Origin: Pseudomonadota bacterium
Lineage (GTDB): Bacteria; Pseudomonadota; Alphaproteobacteria; Micropepsales; Micropepsaceae
Length of the DNA: 64,000 nt
Reading direction: 5' to 3'
Assembly (NCBI GenBank): GCA_018241025.1
Contig: JAFEEQ010000011.1
Coordinates: 310,001-374,000, forward strand
How positions within the stretch are numbered: position 1 is the stretch's first letter; every line of letters starts with the position of its first letter. Shown one piece after another: positions 45,898 through 56,366 of the stretch. Below the pieces are notes generated by a model. That model was not told the DNA's origin, did not search any database, and was given only the letters and a program-made list of their open reading frames with translations. The translations under genes were made by a program, and so were the position numbers.

Positions 45898-45922
45898 AAC
45901 TGGTTTGAAATGTAAACTAGTT
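45898..45922. promoter_or_regulatory. Palindromic operator upstream of the acyltransferase operon
   Basis: Arms AACTGGTTT and AAACTAGTT pair at eight of nine positions across a seven-base spacer. The right arm covers the spacer of the likely promoter and the left arm overlaps its -35 box, so a bound dimer would block RNA polymerase. The winged-helix protein encoded last in the operon is the natural candidate to bind here, by inference. Confidence 0.55.
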
Positions 45923-45932
45923 GATGTATGAG
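45905..45932 (+). promoter_or_regulatory. Possible sigma-70 promoter of the acyltransferase operon
   Basis: TTGAAA (45905-45910) is followed after 16 bases by TATGAG (45927-45932). Transcription starting near 45940 would place the strong ribosome-binding site and GTG start of the acyltransferase about 35 bases downstream. The -10 box matches only four of six positions. Confidence 0.4.
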
Positions 45933-45977
45933 GCTGCAGTGACGTGGCGCGGCCCGGTCGCGGGCAGAGGAGGTTTC

Positions 45978-47213
45978 GTGGCGGAGAAACAGATCATGGC
46001 AAGCGGCAGCGAGCGGCTGCATGCGCTCGATGCGGCGCGCGGCGGAATGCTGCTGCTCGGCATCGCATTCCACGCGACGATGTCGTTCCTGCCGACGCCG
46101 CCGGGCGTGAATGCATGGATCGTGATGGATACGTCGCGCAGCACGGGGCTCGGCCTCACCTTCTTCACGCTGCATATGTTCCGGATGTCGGCGTTCTTCG
46201 TGCTCGCCGGCTTCTTCGGCCATATGAGCTTTCACAAGAAAGGCTGGCGCGGCTTCGTGCGGGACAGGCTCAAGCGCATCGGCATTCCGCTTGTCGTGGG
46301 CTGGCCGATCCTGTTCGCGCTGATCATCGGTGCATCGATCTATGGCGCCATGGTGATGGCGCATGGCAAGCCGTTGCCGCCGCCGCCGCCCTATGCCGGC
46401 TTCCCGGCGTTTCCGCTCACCCATCTCTGGTTCCTCTATTCGCTGCTGCAGCTCTATGCGGCGACGCTGATCCTGCGCGGGCTCGTGGCGCTGGTGGACC
46501 GGGGCGGACATGTGCGTGCCGGCGTAGACCGGATCGTGCGCGCGCTGATCCAGAGCCCGTTCGGAATCGTGGTGCTTGCCGCGCCGACGGCGCTGGTGCT
46601 GATCCTGCAGCCGCAATGGCTGCAGTGGGTCGGCATCATGACACCGGACTCCTCACTCGTGCCCAATCTGAGCGCCGTTGTGGGATTCGGTACGGCGTTC
46701 GGCTTCGGCTGGCTGCTGCATCGCCAGACCGATTTGTTGCAGGTGTGGAAGCGGCGCTGGTTGCTCAACCTCGTGCTAGCCGTCGGCTTTACCGCCGGCT
46801 GCGTCGGCATCATTGGGATCGAGCCGGTCTATAAGCCGGCCCCGCACGACGCGGCGACGGCGCTCTACGCGGTGTGCTATGCGCTCGGAATCTGGAGCTG
46901 GATCGCGGCGGTGATCGGATTTTCGCTGCGCTTCCTGTCGCGCCACAGCCCGGCGCGGCGCTATGTGGCCGATGCATCCTATTGGCTCTATCTCGCCCAT
47001 CTGCCGCTGATCATGGTGCTGCAGACCGCGCTGTCGCAGCTTCCCTGGCCGTGGTGGGTGAAATTCCCGCTGATCCTCGCCATCGCCCTGCCGATTCTGT
47101 TCGCGAGCTACCAGCTGCTGGTGCGCCACAGTTTCATCGGGCGCATCCTCAACGGGCCGCGAGAATCGCGCTCTAATCGCGGGGCCATGCCCCTTCCGGA
47201 GGCTGCCGAATGA
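45978..47213 (+). CDS. Membrane acyltransferase (acyltransferase 3 / OpgC-like family)
   Basis: The 411-residue product has about ten hydrophobic segments and the acyltransferase-3 pattern. Near the start comes LHALDAARGGMLLLGIAFHATM with the conserved His; FMLA-like FRMSAFFVLAGFFGHMSF, THLWFLYSLLQLY and YVADASYWLYLAHLPLI follow. Relatives transfer acyl or succinyl groups to sugars of surface glycans or osmoregulated glucans. I chose the GTG at 45978 because AGAGGAGG lies four bases upstream; in-frame starts at 45921 and 45996 lack such support. It overlaps the next gene by ATGA. Confidence 0.8.
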   Translation: MAEKQIMASGSERLHALDAARGGMLLLGIAFHATMSFLPTPPGVNAWIVMDTSRSTGLGLTFFTLHMFRMSAFFVLAGFFGHMSFHKKGWRGFVRDRLKRIGIPLVVGWPILFALIIGASIYGAMVMAHGKPLPPPPPYAGFPAFPLTHLWFLYSLLQLYAATLILRGLVALVDRGGHVRAGVDRIVRALIQSPFGIVVLAAPTALVLILQPQWLQWVGIMTPDSSLVPNLSAVVGFGTAFGFGWLLHRQTDLLQVWKRRWLLNLVLAVGFTAGCVGIIGIEPVYKPAPHDAATALYAVCYALGIWSWIAAVIGFSLRFLSRHSPARRYVADASYWLYLAHLPLIMVLQTALSQLPWPWWVKFPLILAIALPILFASYQLLVRHSFIGRILNGPRESRSNRGAMPLPEAAE

Positions 47214-47836
47214 CCCAGGATATCCAGACGGCGCGCGACGATCTCGCCTTCCTGCGCGGGCTCGTCGATGGCGGCGGCGAGCCGCTGCAGTTTCGCGGCT
47301 TCGCCGAGACCTATTTTGCCGCCGGACTGATCTATGGCGGGCAGATGGTCCTGCACGCGGTGCAGGCGGGCGGACTGCTGCCGCAGGACGGTTTGACGGG
47401 CCTGTCGATCGGCGTCGGGCCGACGGTCGTGTTCGCCGTCGCGATCACCGCGATCCTGTTGCGCAACCGGCATCTGGCGCCGAAGGGCGCTGTCGGCCGC
47501 GCGGTCGGGGGTGTGTTCTCGGCCATCGGTCTGGCCAATCTCGCACTGCTGCTGGTCATCGGCTGGCAGGCGCTGCGGATGCAGAGCCTCGAGGTGTGGC
47601 TGATCTTTCCCTGCACGGTTTTCGTGCTGCAGGGTACGGCGTGGTTCTTCGCCTGGACGATGGGGCGCCGGGGCTGGCACGGGCTGGTCGCAGCGGGCTG
47701 GTATGTATCCGCAGCGGCGATGGCGCTCACCATCGACAGTCGGGGCTGGTTCATCCTGTTCGGCGGGCTGGGGCTGTGGCTCTGCATGGCGCTGCCGGGC
47801 TGGCTGCTGCTGCGCAATGCGCGCAAGGCGGGGTGA
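47210..47836 (+). CDS. Integral membrane protein, middle gene of the acyltransferase operon
   Basis: The 208-residue product starts with a short charged segment (TQDIQTARDDLAFLRGLVDGG), then about five or six hydrophobic helices (FAAGLIYGGQMVLHAV, GPTVVFAVAITAILL, FSAIGLANLALLLVIGW, LVAAGWYVSAAAMALTI). I recognise no catalytic motif. It overlaps the acyltransferase stop by four bases and shares one base (TGATG) with the regulator start, so all three are translationally coupled. Pairing with a winged-helix regulator suggests a sensing, transport or anti-regulator role, but this is inference. Confidence 0.68.
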   Translation: MTQDIQTARDDLAFLRGLVDGGGEPLQFRGFAETYFAAGLIYGGQMVLHAVQAGGLLPQDGLTGLSIGVGPTVVFAVAITAILLRNRHLAPKGAVGRAVGGVFSAIGLANLALLLVIGWQALRMQSLEVWLIFPCTVFVLQGTAWFFAWTMGRRGWHGLVAAGWYVSAAAMALTIDSRGWFILFGGLGLWLCMALPGWLLLRNARKAG

Positions 47837-48138
47837 TGGCCGCTTTCGACATCGGACGGATCGACGATGTGATCCACGGCCGGATGCGGCTGGGGATCAT
47901 GGCCTTTCTCGCCGATGCCGATGTCGCGGATTTCAACGCGCTGAAGGCGGCGCTGCAGGCAACACAGGGCAATCTTTCGATCCACCTGCGCAAGCTTGAA
48001 GATGCCGGCTATATCGAGATCGAAAAGAGCTTTTTCGGCCGGAAGCCTTTGACGCGGGCGCGGATCACCGCGGCGGGGCGCAAGGCCTTCGCGGCCTATC
48101 TGGAAGCGATGGCCAAGCTGATCGACGGCGCTAGCTGA
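47836..48138 (+). CDS. Winged-helix transcriptional regulator
   Basis: The 100-residue product is a compact w[53 protein letters not shown] shows helix-turn-helix plus recognition helix, then a wing ([28 protein letters not shown]). This is the pattern of the small regulators seen beside membrane proteins (HTH_34 type). It is the last gene of the operon and could bind the palindrome at 45898-45922. Its final eight bases overlap the end of the giant protease gene on the opposite strand. Confidence 0.85.
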   Translation: MAAFDIGRIDDVIHGRMRLGIMAFLADADVADFNALKAALQATQGNLSIHLRKLEDAGYIEIEKSFFGRKPLTRARITAAGRKAFAAYLEAMAKLIDGAS

Positions 48139-51100
48139 ACAGGAAATCGCCGGAGTTGAGCTGGGCCAACGTCACGTTCTGCAGCGTGATGTGGTTCTGG
48201 TCGTCGAAGGCGATCACGACGTCGGCGCCGGACTGGCTGATCAACGGCTGCAGCGCGGCAAAATCGGCGATGCCATAGCCGTGCAGGCTGATGAGATCGT
48301 TCGAACTGTCGCCCGGCGTGAAGTCGGTGATGGTGTCGAGCCCGTCGCCGGTTCGGAACACAAAGGTGTCGTCGCCGGTTCCGCCGGTCAGCGTGTCATT
48401 GCCCGCGCCGCCGTCGATGTAATCGTTGCCGCCGCCGCCGTTCAGCGTGTCGTTGCCGGCAAAGCCGAACAGCACGTCATTGCCGCTGCCGCCCGTGCGC
48501 GTGAGATTCATCGGATCGACGTCATGGTTCGCATCATAGGGCATCGTAAACCAGAGCAGCGTATCGAGCGCCGCGGCGATGTCGTTCGTGGTGATGGCGG
48601 TGGAGCCGCCGTCGAGGGCGCCGCTGAGGCCGGTCTGGTTCCAGTTGGCGTCGAAGCTCAGCGTCGCGTGATCCCAGCCAAACTGGTCGGTGGGGTCGAA
48701 CAGCGCCAGGGTGTGGCTGCCATCGGCAAAGGTCGTCACCTGGCTGACGAGGTTGTTTGCGGCGTCGTAATCGCTCGTCGACCACAAGACGCCGCCGGTG
48801 TGATCGAAGCTGTTGACCCAGCGCCCGCCATTGTCGAGCTGGATCGTCTCCTGGACGATATCGCCCTGCGAATCCTTCGCTACGGCATCTGAGGTCCAGA
48901 GCCGGTCGTTGGCCGCATCCCACAGCGTCGTCGTGGTTCCGCCGAAACCGTTGGCGGCGCTGGTGGTCGCGGTGGCATAGGACACGGTGCCGTCGGCGAA
49001 CTGGAAGTTTTCGACATTCTTCACCGTATCGGTGCCGTCGGGATGGCCGCCGCGGTTGTCGGTGACGGTGTAGCTCAGCGTGCCGCTGTCGAAGACGATG
49101 CTGTAATCGGCCTGGTTACCGGTCAGCACCAGCGTGTCCGTGCCCGTGCCGCCGTCGAGCGTGTCGTTGCCGGAAGTGCCGTGCAGCGTGTCGTTCGAGT
49201 CGACACCGTCGATGGTGACGGTAGCGGTCTCGACCGTGCCGTTGACCGTGTAGCTGAAGCTGTCGGTGGTCGAGGTGCCGGTCGATCCGGAGCCCGCCGC
49301 GGGCAGGGCATCGAAGACATGGTTCGGGTTGTAAGTGAAGCCGCCGTCGGCATTGACGGTGAGCAAGGCGCCGGAGGCCAGTGTGATCTCATGGCCGACA
49401 TTGCCGCTCACGCCATTGACGGCGGTGATGTGCAGGATGGTGTCCGGATCGGTGTCCGCGCCCGAACCGTTGTCGGCGAAGAGGCTCAGCCCGTCGCCGA
49501 TGCTGGCGTTCTCGGCGACGGCGAAGGCGTCGTTGTGCAGCGAGGCCGGATCGTCCACTGCGGTGATGTTCACCGTGGTGGAAACGCTGCTGCTGGCGTG
49601 ATTGGCGGATTGGCCGTCATCGACCGTCCAAGTGATGGTGCGCGTCGCGTCGCTGCCGTAATCGGTCGGGTTGTCGCTGGTTGAGGAGAAGGTGACGGAG
49701 CGCAGCGCCGCCTGGTAGTTCGCTACGCTGGCGCTGCCGCTCAGGGTAAGAATGTGGGTTGCGGCGTTCCACGATCCGCTGATGCCGTTCTGGTTGACGA
49801 AGTTGAGCGCGTCGCCGGCGAGATATCCGGCGGCGATCGTCACCGCGGCACCGGCAAGGGTCGCGCTGTCGGCATCCGCGACGGTGAGCCCGCTGTCGAG
49901 AACGGCGGCTGTCAATTGCTCGGTATAGCCGACGCTGTTCCCGGCACCGCCGAGCACCGGCGCATCGTTGACCGGCGTGACGTTGACGGTGGAAGAGACG
50001 CTGTTGCTGGCGTGGTTCGAAGACTGGCCGTCATCGACCTGCCAGGTCACGGTGCGCGCCGCGCTGGTCGGGTTGTCGCTGGTCGAGGAGTAGGTGACCG
50101 AACGCAAGGCCGCCTGATAATTCGCCACACTGGACGATCCGCTCAGCGTCAGGACATGGGTCGCGGCGTTCCAGCTTCCCGAAATGCCGCTCTGGTTGAC
50201 GAAGGCCAACGTGTCGCCGCTGACGAAGCCCGAAGAGATGGTGACGGCCGCGCCGGTCAGCAGGGTGCTGTCCGGGTCGCCGACCGTAATCGCGCCGTCG
50301 ACCGCGACACCGGCGGCGTTCTCGGTATAGCCTACGGTGTTCCCGGCGCCGCCGAGGACGGGCGCGTCGTTCACCGGCGTGACGTTGACGGTGGTGGTGA
50401 CGCTGTTGCTGGCATGGTTCGCGGACTGGCCGTCATCGACCTGCCAGGTCACGGTGCGCGCGGCGCCGGTCGGGTTGTCGCTGGAAGACGAGAAGGTGAT
50501 GGAGCGCAAGGCTGCCTGATAGTTTGCGACCGACGCGCTGCCGCTCAGCGTCAGGATATGCGTTGCCGCATTCCACGATCCCGTGATGCCGCTCTGGCCG
50601 GAGAAGTTCAGTGTGTCGCCCGCGGCATAGCCCGACGAGATGGCGATCGTCGCGCCCGCGAGGTTCGCGCTGTCGGCATCGGATACCGTGATGGCGCTGT
50701 CGACGACAGTGCCGGAGGCCTGTTCGGTGTAGCCGATAGTATTTCCCGCGCCGCCGAGGACAGGCGCATCGTTCACCGGCGTGACGTTGACCGTGGTGGT
50801 AACGCTGTTGCTGGCGTGGTTCGCGGACTGGCCGTCATCGACGGTCCAGGTCACGGTGCGGGCGGCGTTCGTCGGGTTGTCGCTGGAAGACGAGAAGGTG
50901 ATGGAGCGCAGGGCTGCCTGATAGCTGGCGAGGCTTGCCGAACCGCTCAGGGTCAGGACATGGGTCGCCGCATTCCACGAACCGGTGATGCCGTTCTGGT
51001 TGGTAAAATTCAGCGTGTCGCCGGTGACGAAGCCCGACGAGATCGCGATTGCCGCGCCGGAAAGGCTGGCGGTGTCTGGGTCCGAAACCGTGATCGCGCT

Positions 51101-54100
51101 GTCGACGACGATTCCCGCAGCCTGCTCGGTGTAGGCGACCGTGTTGCCGGCGGCGGCGAGCACCGGCGCATCGTTCACGGGCGTGACATTGATCGCGGTC
51201 GTGACGCTGCTGCTCGCATGGTTTGTGGATTGGCCGTCGTCGACGGTCCAGGTCACGGTGCGGGTGGCGCTCGTCGGGTTGTCGCTGGAAGACGAGAAGG
51301 TGATGGAGCGCAATGCCGCCTGATAATTCGCCAGGCTGGCGGAGCCGCTGAGCGTCAGAATGTGGGTCGTGCCATTCCACGAACCGGTGATGCCGTTCTG
51401 GTTGGCGAAGGCGAGGATGTCGCCCGCCACGAAGCCGGACGAGATGGCGATCGTCGCGCCAGACAGGCTGGTGTTGTCGGCATCGGAGACCGTGATTGCA
51501 CCGTCGACGACGGTTCCGGCGGCCTGCTCGGTGTAGGCGACCGTGTTGCCGGCGCCGGCGAGCACCGGCGCATCGTTCACCGGGGTGACATTGACGGTCG
51601 AGGTCACGCTGTTGCTGGCGTGGTTTGCCGACTGGCCGTCATCTACGGACCAGGTCACGGTGCGCGCCGCGCTGGTCGGGTTGTCACTTGTCGATGCGTA
51701 GGTGATCGAGCGCAGTGCAGCCTGATAGTTTGCGACGCTGGCACTGCCGCTCAGGGTCAGAACATGGGTCGCGGCGTTCCAGGAACCGGTGATGCCGTTC
51801 TGGTTGGCGAAGGCGAGGGTGTCGCCGGTCACGAAGCCGGAAGTGATGGTAATCGTTGCGCCGGCCAGATTCGCGCTGTCCGCATCGGAGACCGTGATCG
51901 CGCTGTCGACGACGATTGCAGACGCGTTCTCGGTATAGCTCACGCTGTTGCCGGCGCCTGCGAGCACCGGTGCGTCGTTCACCGGCGTCACGTTGATCGT
52001 GGTGGTGACGCTGTTGCTGGCATGGTTGGCGGACTGGCCGTCATCGACGGACCACGAGACGGTGCGCGCTGCGTTCGTTGGATCGTCGCTGCTCGACGAG
52101 AAAGTGATCGAGCGAAGCGCGGCCTGATAGTTCGCGAGGCTGGCACTGCCGCTCAGGGTCAGGATATGCGTGGCGGCATTCCACGAACCGGTGATGCCGT
52201 TCTGATTGACGAAGTTGAGCGTGTCGCCGCTCACGAAGCCGGAGGAAATCGAGATCGTTGCGCCCGCCAGATTCGCGCTGTCGGCATCCGAGACGGTGAT
52301 CGCGCTGTCGATGACGGTGCCCGATGCGTTCTCGGTGTAGCTCACGCTGTTGCCGCCGCCGCCGAGCACGGGCGCATCGTTCACTGGCGTGACGTGGATT
52401 GTCGTGGTGACGCTGTTGCTGGCGTGGTTCGAAGCCTGGCCGTCGTCGACGGCCCAGGTGACCGTGCGTGCTGCATTCGTCGGATCGTCGCTCGGTGAAG
52501 AGAAGGTTATGGAACGCAAGGCCGCCTGATAGTTCGCGACACTGGCGGTCCCGCTCAGGGTCAGAATATGGGTTGAGGCATTCCAGCTGCCGGTGATGCC
52601 GTTCTGGTTGGTGAAATTGAGAATGTCGCCGTTCACGAAGCCGGACGAGATCGTGATCGTGGCACCGGTCAGGTTTGTGCTGTCGGAATCGGAGGCCGTG
52701 ATCGCGCTGTCGACGACGATTGCGGATGCCTGTTCGGTGTAGCTCACGCTGTTGCCGGCACCGGCCAGCACCGGAGCCTGATTGGCGCTGGCACCTAAGG
52801 TGATCGTCTGGTCGGCGAACTTGGCTTTCTCGACTTGCGTGACGCTGTCGACCCCGTCCGGCGAGGTCAGGCGGGTGTCGGTGACCTGATAGGTCGTGCC
52901 ACCCATGAATGTGATGGTGTAGTCGGCGTAGTTGCCGCTGAAGACGGCTGTGTCGACGCCGGTGCCGCCGGTGAAGCTGTCATTGCCGCCGCCACCCTGA
53001 AAGGTGTCGCCGTCGTTGTTGCCGGCGACGGTGTCCGCGCCCGAGGTGCCGACGAAGCCGTCGATCGCCGTGCCGTAGGCGATGGCGAGGTTGTTGGTCA
53101 TGCCGGCGAAGCTCGAGAAGGTGCCGGCGACCAGGCTGACAGACGATCCCGTGCTGTAGCCGCTGAGGTCGAGCGTGTTGCCCGTGCCCATATCCCAGAG
53201 CGCGAGGATCGGAAGGGTGTTCTGCGTGAAATCGAAATAGGGCGCGATCGCGCCGGTGATGTTGCAGTGGAAGCCGAACACCTGACCGCCCGACAGCGGC
53301 GTCGATGTCGGCAAGCCGTAGAGCTGCTGGATCGCCAGGATGTCGAGCGGCATCAACCCGGTCGGATCGTAGCTCTCGCCGCCGACGGACCAGTTCGTTC
53401 CGGTGACAGGATAGCTCGATGCGAATTTGGCGCCGCGACTGCTCGGCTCGATGTAGGACATGATCGACCACAGCCGCGTGTCCCAGGCGCTGAACTGCTG
53501 CGTCGATGCACTGACATTGCCGTTATAGGGGCCGGCATGACCGAGGCCGAGCGCGTGACCTTCCTCATGGAGGTAGGTCATGGTCGGATAGCCGCCATAG
53601 GTCGTGAATTGGCCGTCGATCGGCCCGAAGCCGGCGACCGAGGTGTCGATCGAGATCGTCGCCTTGGTCATCTGCAGGAGGATCGAACCGCCGGTGACGC
53701 CGCCATTGCCCGGATCGCTGTAGCCCGGGCTGGTCGCGGCGCCGCCGTCGCTTCCGCGGGTGAAGACGATCTGCGCGGCCGACTGCGTCGTGGTCTGGAC
53801 GAAGCTGATGTTCGCCACCGCCGACCACATCGCGAGGCCGGAGGCGAGAGCGGTCTTCTCGGTGGACGTCCAGTTGGATGCCGGCGTGAAGTAATAGGCG
53901 ACGGTTCCGCCGGAGGTCTGCGCCGTGGACGCACCCCACTTCGCGGTCAGTGTGTATCCGCCGGTATAGGTCGCGGGCTTGTCGTTGTTCCAGGCGGAGA
54001 AGGCATAAAGCGGAAGCGTGCCGTCGGGATAGACGCCGGAGATGAAGGCGATCTCGTCGGCCATCGTCGGATTGTCGGGCACCGCGAGCGTATGGGCGCC

Positions 54101-54280
54101 GCCGAAGCTCTGGTCGGCATAGGAAGACGGAACGAAACTGTAGCCCGACGCGGCCGCAAAAGCCTTGGGGGCCGAGAACGCATCGTCGCTCGGCAGATGA
54201 TGCCGCGCGAACCAGTCGAAATGCCGGACGGGAAAGCTGTCGTGGTCGTCGTCTTCGAGCGAATAGCTGGCCACGGGCAT
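48131..54280 (-). CDS. Giant serralysin-like RTX metalloprotease with tandem adhesin-type repeats
   Basis: A 2049-residue secreted protein. The N-terminal domain is an M10-type zinc protease: [11 protein letters not shown] (His238, Glu239, His242, His248) matches HExxHxxGxxH, and WSIMSY is the Met-turn. A first glycine-rich calcium-binding RTX stretch ([33 protein letters not shown]) lies around residues 405-450. Eight repeats of about 134 residues (502-1577) follow, each with [14 protein letters not shown] and VDDGQ and ending in [14 protein letters not shown] linkers. The C-terminus has RTX motifs [40 protein letters not shown] and ends NSGDFLFS. No Sec signal is visible, so type I secretion is expected; no T1SS genes are in this window. 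Confidence 0.88.
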   Translation of the reverse strand: MPVASYSLEDDDHDSFPVRHFDWFARHHLPSDDAFSAPKAFAAASGYSFVPSSYADQSFGGAHTLAVPDNPTMADEIAFISGVYPDGTLPLYAFSAWNNDKPATYTGGYTLTAKWGASTAQTSGGTVAYYFTPASNWTSTEKTALASGLAMWSAVANISFVQTTTQSAAQIVFTRGSDGGAATSPGYSDPGNGGVTGGSILLQMTKATISIDTSVAGFGPIDGQFTTYGGYPTMTYLHEEGHALGLGHAGPYNGNVSASTQQFSAWDTRLWSIMSYIEPSSRGAKFASSYPVTGTNWSVGGESYDPTGLMPLDILAIQQLYGLPTSTPLSGGQVFGFHCNITGAIAPYFDFTQNTLPILALWDMGTGNTLDLSGYSTGSSVSLVAGTFSSFAGMTNNLAIAYGTAIDGFVGTSGADTVAGNNDGDTFQGGGGNDSFTGGTGVDTAVFSGNYADYTITFMGGTTYQVTDTRLTSPDGVDSVTQVEKAKFADQTITLGASANQAPVLAGAGNSVSYTEQASAIVVDSAITASDSDSTNLTGATITISSGFVNGDILNFTNQNGITGSWNASTHILTLSGTASVANYQAALRSITFSSPSDDPTNAARTVTWAVDDGQASNHASNSVTTTIHVTPVNDAPVLGGGGNSVSYTENASGTVIDSAITVSDADSANLAGATISISSGFVSGDTLNFVNQNGITGSWNAATHILTLSGSASLANYQAALRSITFSSSSDDPTNAARTVSWSVDDGQSANHASNSVTTTINVTPVNDAPVLAGAGNSVSYTENASAIVVDSAITVSDADSANLAGATITITSGFVTGDTLAFANQNGITGSWNAATHVLTLSGSASVANYQAALRSITYASTSDNPTSAARTVTWSVDDGQSANHASNSVTSTVNVTPVNDAPVLAGAGNTVAYTEQAAGTVVDGAITVSDADNTSLSGATIAISSGFVAGDILAFANQNGITGSWNGTTHILTLSGSASLANYQAALRSITFSSSSDNPTSATRTVTWTVDDGQSTNHASSSVTTAINVTPVNDAPVLAAAGNTVAYTEQAAGIVVDSAITVSDPDTASLSGAAIAISSGFVTGDTLNFTNQNGITGSWNAATHVLTLSGSASLASYQAALRSITFSSSSDNPTNAARTVTWTVDDGQSANHASNSVTTTVNVTPVNDAPVLGGAGNTIGYTEQASGTVVDSAITVSDADSANLAGATIAISSGYAAGDTLNFSGQSGITGSWNAATHILTLSGSASVANYQAALRSITFSSSSDNPTGAARTVTWQVDDGQSANHASNSVTTTVNVTPVNDAPVLGGAGNTVGYTENAAGVAVDGAITVGDPDSTLLTGAAVTISSGFVSGDTLAFVNQSGISGSWNAATHVLTLSGSSSVANYQAALRSVTYSSTSDNPTSAARTVTWQVDDGQSSNHASNSVSSTVNVTPVNDAPVLGGAGNSVGYTEQLTAAVLDSGLTVADADSATLAGAAVTIAAGYLAGDALNFVNQNGISGSWNAATHILTLSGSASVANYQAALRSVTFSSTSDNPTDYGSDATRTITWTVDDGQSANHASSSVSTTVNITAVDDPASLHNDAFAVAENASIGDGLSLFADNGSGADTDPDTILHITAVNGVSGNVGHEITLASGALLTVNADGGFTYNPNHVFDALPAAGSGSTGTSTTDSFSYTVNGTVETATVTIDGVDSNDTLHGTSGNDTLDGGTGTDTLVLTGNQADYSIVFDSGTLSYTVTDNRGGHPDGTDTVKNVENFQFADGTVSYATATTSAANGFGGTTTTLWDAANDRLWTSDAVAKDSQGDIVQETIQLDNGGRWVNSFDHTGGVLWSTSDYDAANNLVSQVTTFADGSHTLALFDPTDQFGWDHATLSFDANWNQTGLSGALDGGSTAITTNDIAAALDTLLWFTMPYDANHDVDPMNLTRTGGSGNDVLFGFAGNDTLNGGGGNDYIDGGAGNDTLTGGTGDDTFVFRTGDGLDTITDFTPGDSSNDLISLHGYGIADFAALQPLISQSGADVVIAFDDQNHITLQNVTLAQLNSGDFLFS
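49550..52777 (-). repeat. Eight tandem 402-base repeats in the metalloprotease gene
   Basis: Repeat starts can be read at 52777, 52375, 51973 and so on to 49963, with an exact 402-base period for the first seven. The eighth carries a four-residue insertion (DYGSD region). Units differ at scattered positions but share [17 protein letters not shown] and SITFSSSSD cores. The reading frame is preserved throughout. Confidence 0.92.
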
Positions 54281-54446
54281 CTCGTTGAGAGGTCGTCACG
54301 AGAATAGGTGTCGCGCCAAAGTGGCGTCAAACATCGATGCGGACATGGAACGATCATGTCTCGGCGATGACAGTGCCGACTTTTGATTAAATTGCCGGAC
54401 GGACGCGGCGGCCGAACGATTGTATAGCCAAATTCCGAGAGCGGAT

Positions 54447-54520
54447 TGGCTGGGGGACTAGGATTCGAACCTAGACAACCAGAGTCAGAGTCTGGGGTCC
54501 TACCGTTAGACGATCCCCCA
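54447..54520 (-). tRNA. tRNA-Gln (anticodon CUG), CCA encoded
   Basis: The minus strand folds into a 74-base cloverleaf. The acceptor stem is TGGGGGA with TCCCCCA, the D stem GTCT/GGAC and the anticodon stem CCAGA/TCTGG. The loop CTCTGAC places CUG at positions 34-36; the T stem CTAGG/CCTAG has the loop TTCGAAT. A discriminator G and an encoded CCA follow. Confidence 0.95.
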
Positions 54521-54532
54521 ACGGGTGCGCTC

Positions 54533-54560
54533 GTTTAGCCAACCGCCTCCGCCGTTGCAA
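54533..54560 (-). promoter_or_regulatory. Possible promoter of the tRNA-Gln gene
   Basis: On the minus strand TTGCAA (54560-54555) is followed after 16 bases by CTAAAC (54538-54533), about 12 bases before the tRNA 5' end. The -35 box is good; the -10 box is only fair. Confidence 0.4.
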
Positions 54561-54681
54561 GGTCGTAAAATTCCGGCCCATCCGGGCGGAACCTGCGCCT
54601 GACGCGCCGTCACCGTCGCCAAATGTTGTCAGCATGCTAGCATCCGCAAAACGGTCCGGCTTGGGGCAGGGGAGGTTGCAT

Positions 54682-55662
54682 TTGCCAGAGGGAGCACGGC
54701 GCGGCCGGCGGCCGCCGCCACCGGTCGCTGCGCTGGATCTCGGAACGAACAACTGCCGCCTCCTGATCGCCGAACCGACCAAGCGCGGCCGGATCAAGGT
54801 GATCGATTCGTTTTCGCGCATCGTCCGGCTGGGTGAGGGGCTGGCCCAGACCGGGGTGCTGTCCGAGGCGGCCATCGCCCGGACGATCGAGGCGCTCAGG
54901 ATCTGTGCCCGTCACCTGACCGACCGGCAGGTGCAGAGGCTGCGCGCGGTCGCCACCGAAGCGTGCCGGCGGGCGAGCAATGCCGGCGAGCTGGTGCAGC
55001 GGGCGAAGGACGAGACCGGCATTGCGCTCGAGATCATCAGCGCCGACGAGGAGGCGCGCCTGGCCGCGGTCGGCTGCGCGCCCCTGATCGACGAACGGGC
55101 CGAGGGCGCGCTGATCTTCGACATCGGGGGCGGCTCTACCGAACTGATCTGGATGCGGCGCGGCGCGGACAGCAAGCCTGCGGTCGTCTACGCGCATTCC
55201 GAGCCGATCGGCGTGGTGACGCTGGCGGAAGGCGAACACGATTTCAGCCGCGCCGGTTACGAGGCCCTGCGGCGCGATGCGATCGCGCGGCTGACGCCGG
55301 TGAAAGCCGCGATGGATGCGCGCGGGGTCTTCGATCCGGCGACCCATCATCTCCTCGGCACATCGGGCACGGTGACGACGCTGGCGGCGCTTGCGCTCAA
55401 TCTGCCGCGCTACGACCGCGGCCAGGTCGATGCGAGCTGGCATGACTGCGCCGACATCATGACGGTGATCGACCGGCTGCTGTCGCTCGATCTCGCCGGC
55501 CGCGCGGCGCTCGGACCGGTCGGACCGGACCGTGCCGATCTGATCGTGCCGGGCTGCGCGATCTTTGCCGCGATCTCCGCGCTCTGGCCCTGCGAACAGC
55601 TTCGCGTCGCCGACCGGGGCTTGCGCGAGGGTATGCTCCGGGAGTTGATGGGCCGGTCATGA
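54682..55662 (+). CDS. ppx: Ppx/GppA family phosphatase (exopolyphosphatase-like)
   Basis: An actin/Hsp70-fold phosphatase that removes phosphate from polyphosphate or pppGpp. The phosphate-1 loop VAALDLGTNNCRLLIAEP lies near residue 16, the ATEACRRASNAGEL segment follows, the phosphate-2 loop is FDIGGGSTELIW and the catalytic region ends in LGTSGTVTTLAAL. At about 326 residues it is the short single-module alphaproteobacterial form without the long C-terminal helical domain. I chose the TTG at 54682 because AGGGGAGG lies six bases upstream; an ATG at 54634 lacks one. It overlaps rlmE by ATGA. Confidence 0.86.
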   Translation: MPEGARRGRRPPPPVAALDLGTNNCRLLIAEPTKRGRIKVIDSFSRIVRLGEGLAQTGVLSEAAIARTIEALRICARHLTDRQVQRLRAVATEACRRASNAGELVQRAKDETGIALEIISADEEARLAAVGCAPLIDERAEGALIFDIGGGSTELIWMRRGADSKPAVVYAHSEPIGVVTLAEGEHDFSRAGYEALRRDAIARLTPVKAAMDARGVFDPATHHLLGTSGTVTTLAALALNLPRYDRGQVDASWHDCADIMTVIDRLLSLDLAGRAALGPVGPDRADLIVPGCAIFAAISALWPCEQLRVADRGLREGMLRELMGRS

Positions 55663-56348
55663 AGAAATCCGGCGGCACATCGGGGCGCGGCGAAGTGCGC
55701 GCGCGTCTCAAGGATCGCAAGGTGCGCACGGTGTCGTCGCGGCGCTGGCTCGAGCGCCAGATCAACGATCCTTATGTGCATGCGGCGAAGAGCAAGGGCT
55801 ATCGCAGCCGCGCCGCGTTCAAGATCGTCGAGCTCGACAGCCAGTTCCGGTTCTTCAAGAAGGGCGCGCGGGTGCTCGATCTCGGTGCCGCGCCGGGCGG
55901 CTGGAGCCAGATCGCGATCTCGCGCGTCGGGCCGGCGGGGCAGGTGGTGGCGACCGACATCCTCGCGATGGAAGCGATCGACGGCGTGACGTTCCTCCAG
56001 GCCGACATGCTCGACCCCGATACGCCGCAGATGCTGATCGATGCGCTCGGCGGGCCGGCCGATGTCGTGCTGACCGACATGGCGGCGCCGACCACCGGCC
56101 ATCGCGCCACCGATCACCTGCGCACCAGCGCGCTGCTCGAAGCCGCGCTCGACATGGCCGATGCCACGCTGAAGCCGGGCGGTGCCTTCATCGGCAAGGT
56201 GTTCCAGGGCGGCGCGACCGGCGAGCTTCTCACCCGGCTGAAGAAGAGCTTCGCGACCGTGAAGCATGTAAAGCCGCCGGCGAGCCGGGCGGAATCGGTG
56301 GAGCTCTATCTCGTCGCCCTTGGATTTCGCGGCGGCCGGCCTACCTGA
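55659..56348 (+). CDS. rlmE: 23S rRNA (uridine-2552-2'-O)-methyltransferase
   Basis: RlmE/FtsJ methylates U2552 in the ribosomal A loop, using SAM, late in 50S assembly. The 229-residue product has the catalytic K-D-K-E set: Lys in SKGYRSRAAFKI, Asp in DMAAPTTGH, Lys in GGAFIGKVFQGG and Glu in SRAESVELYLVALGF. The SAM loop is VLDLGAAPGGWSQI. A basic N-terminal extension (KKSGGTSGRGEVRARLKDRKVRT) precedes the core and probably helps RNA binding. It is translationally coupled to ppx. Confidence 0.95.
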   Translation: MKKSGGTSGRGEVRARLKDRKVRTVSSRRWLERQINDPYVHAAKSKGYRSRAAFKIVELDSQFRFFKKGARVLDLGAAPGGWSQIAISRVGPAGQVVATDILAMEAIDGVTFLQADMLDPDTPQMLIDALGGPADVVLTDMAAPTTGHRATDHLRTSALLEAALDMADATLKPGGAFIGKVFQGGATGELLTRLKKSFATVKHVKPPASRAESVELYLVALGFRGGRPT

Positions 56349-56366
56349 TCTTCCGGAGGGTGTGCG

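Noticed and set aside
49754..52498. A 914-codon open frame on the plus strand inside the protease repeats
   Set aside because: It is the antisense shadow of the 402-base repeats, and its Arg/Asp-rich product follows the same period with no domain.
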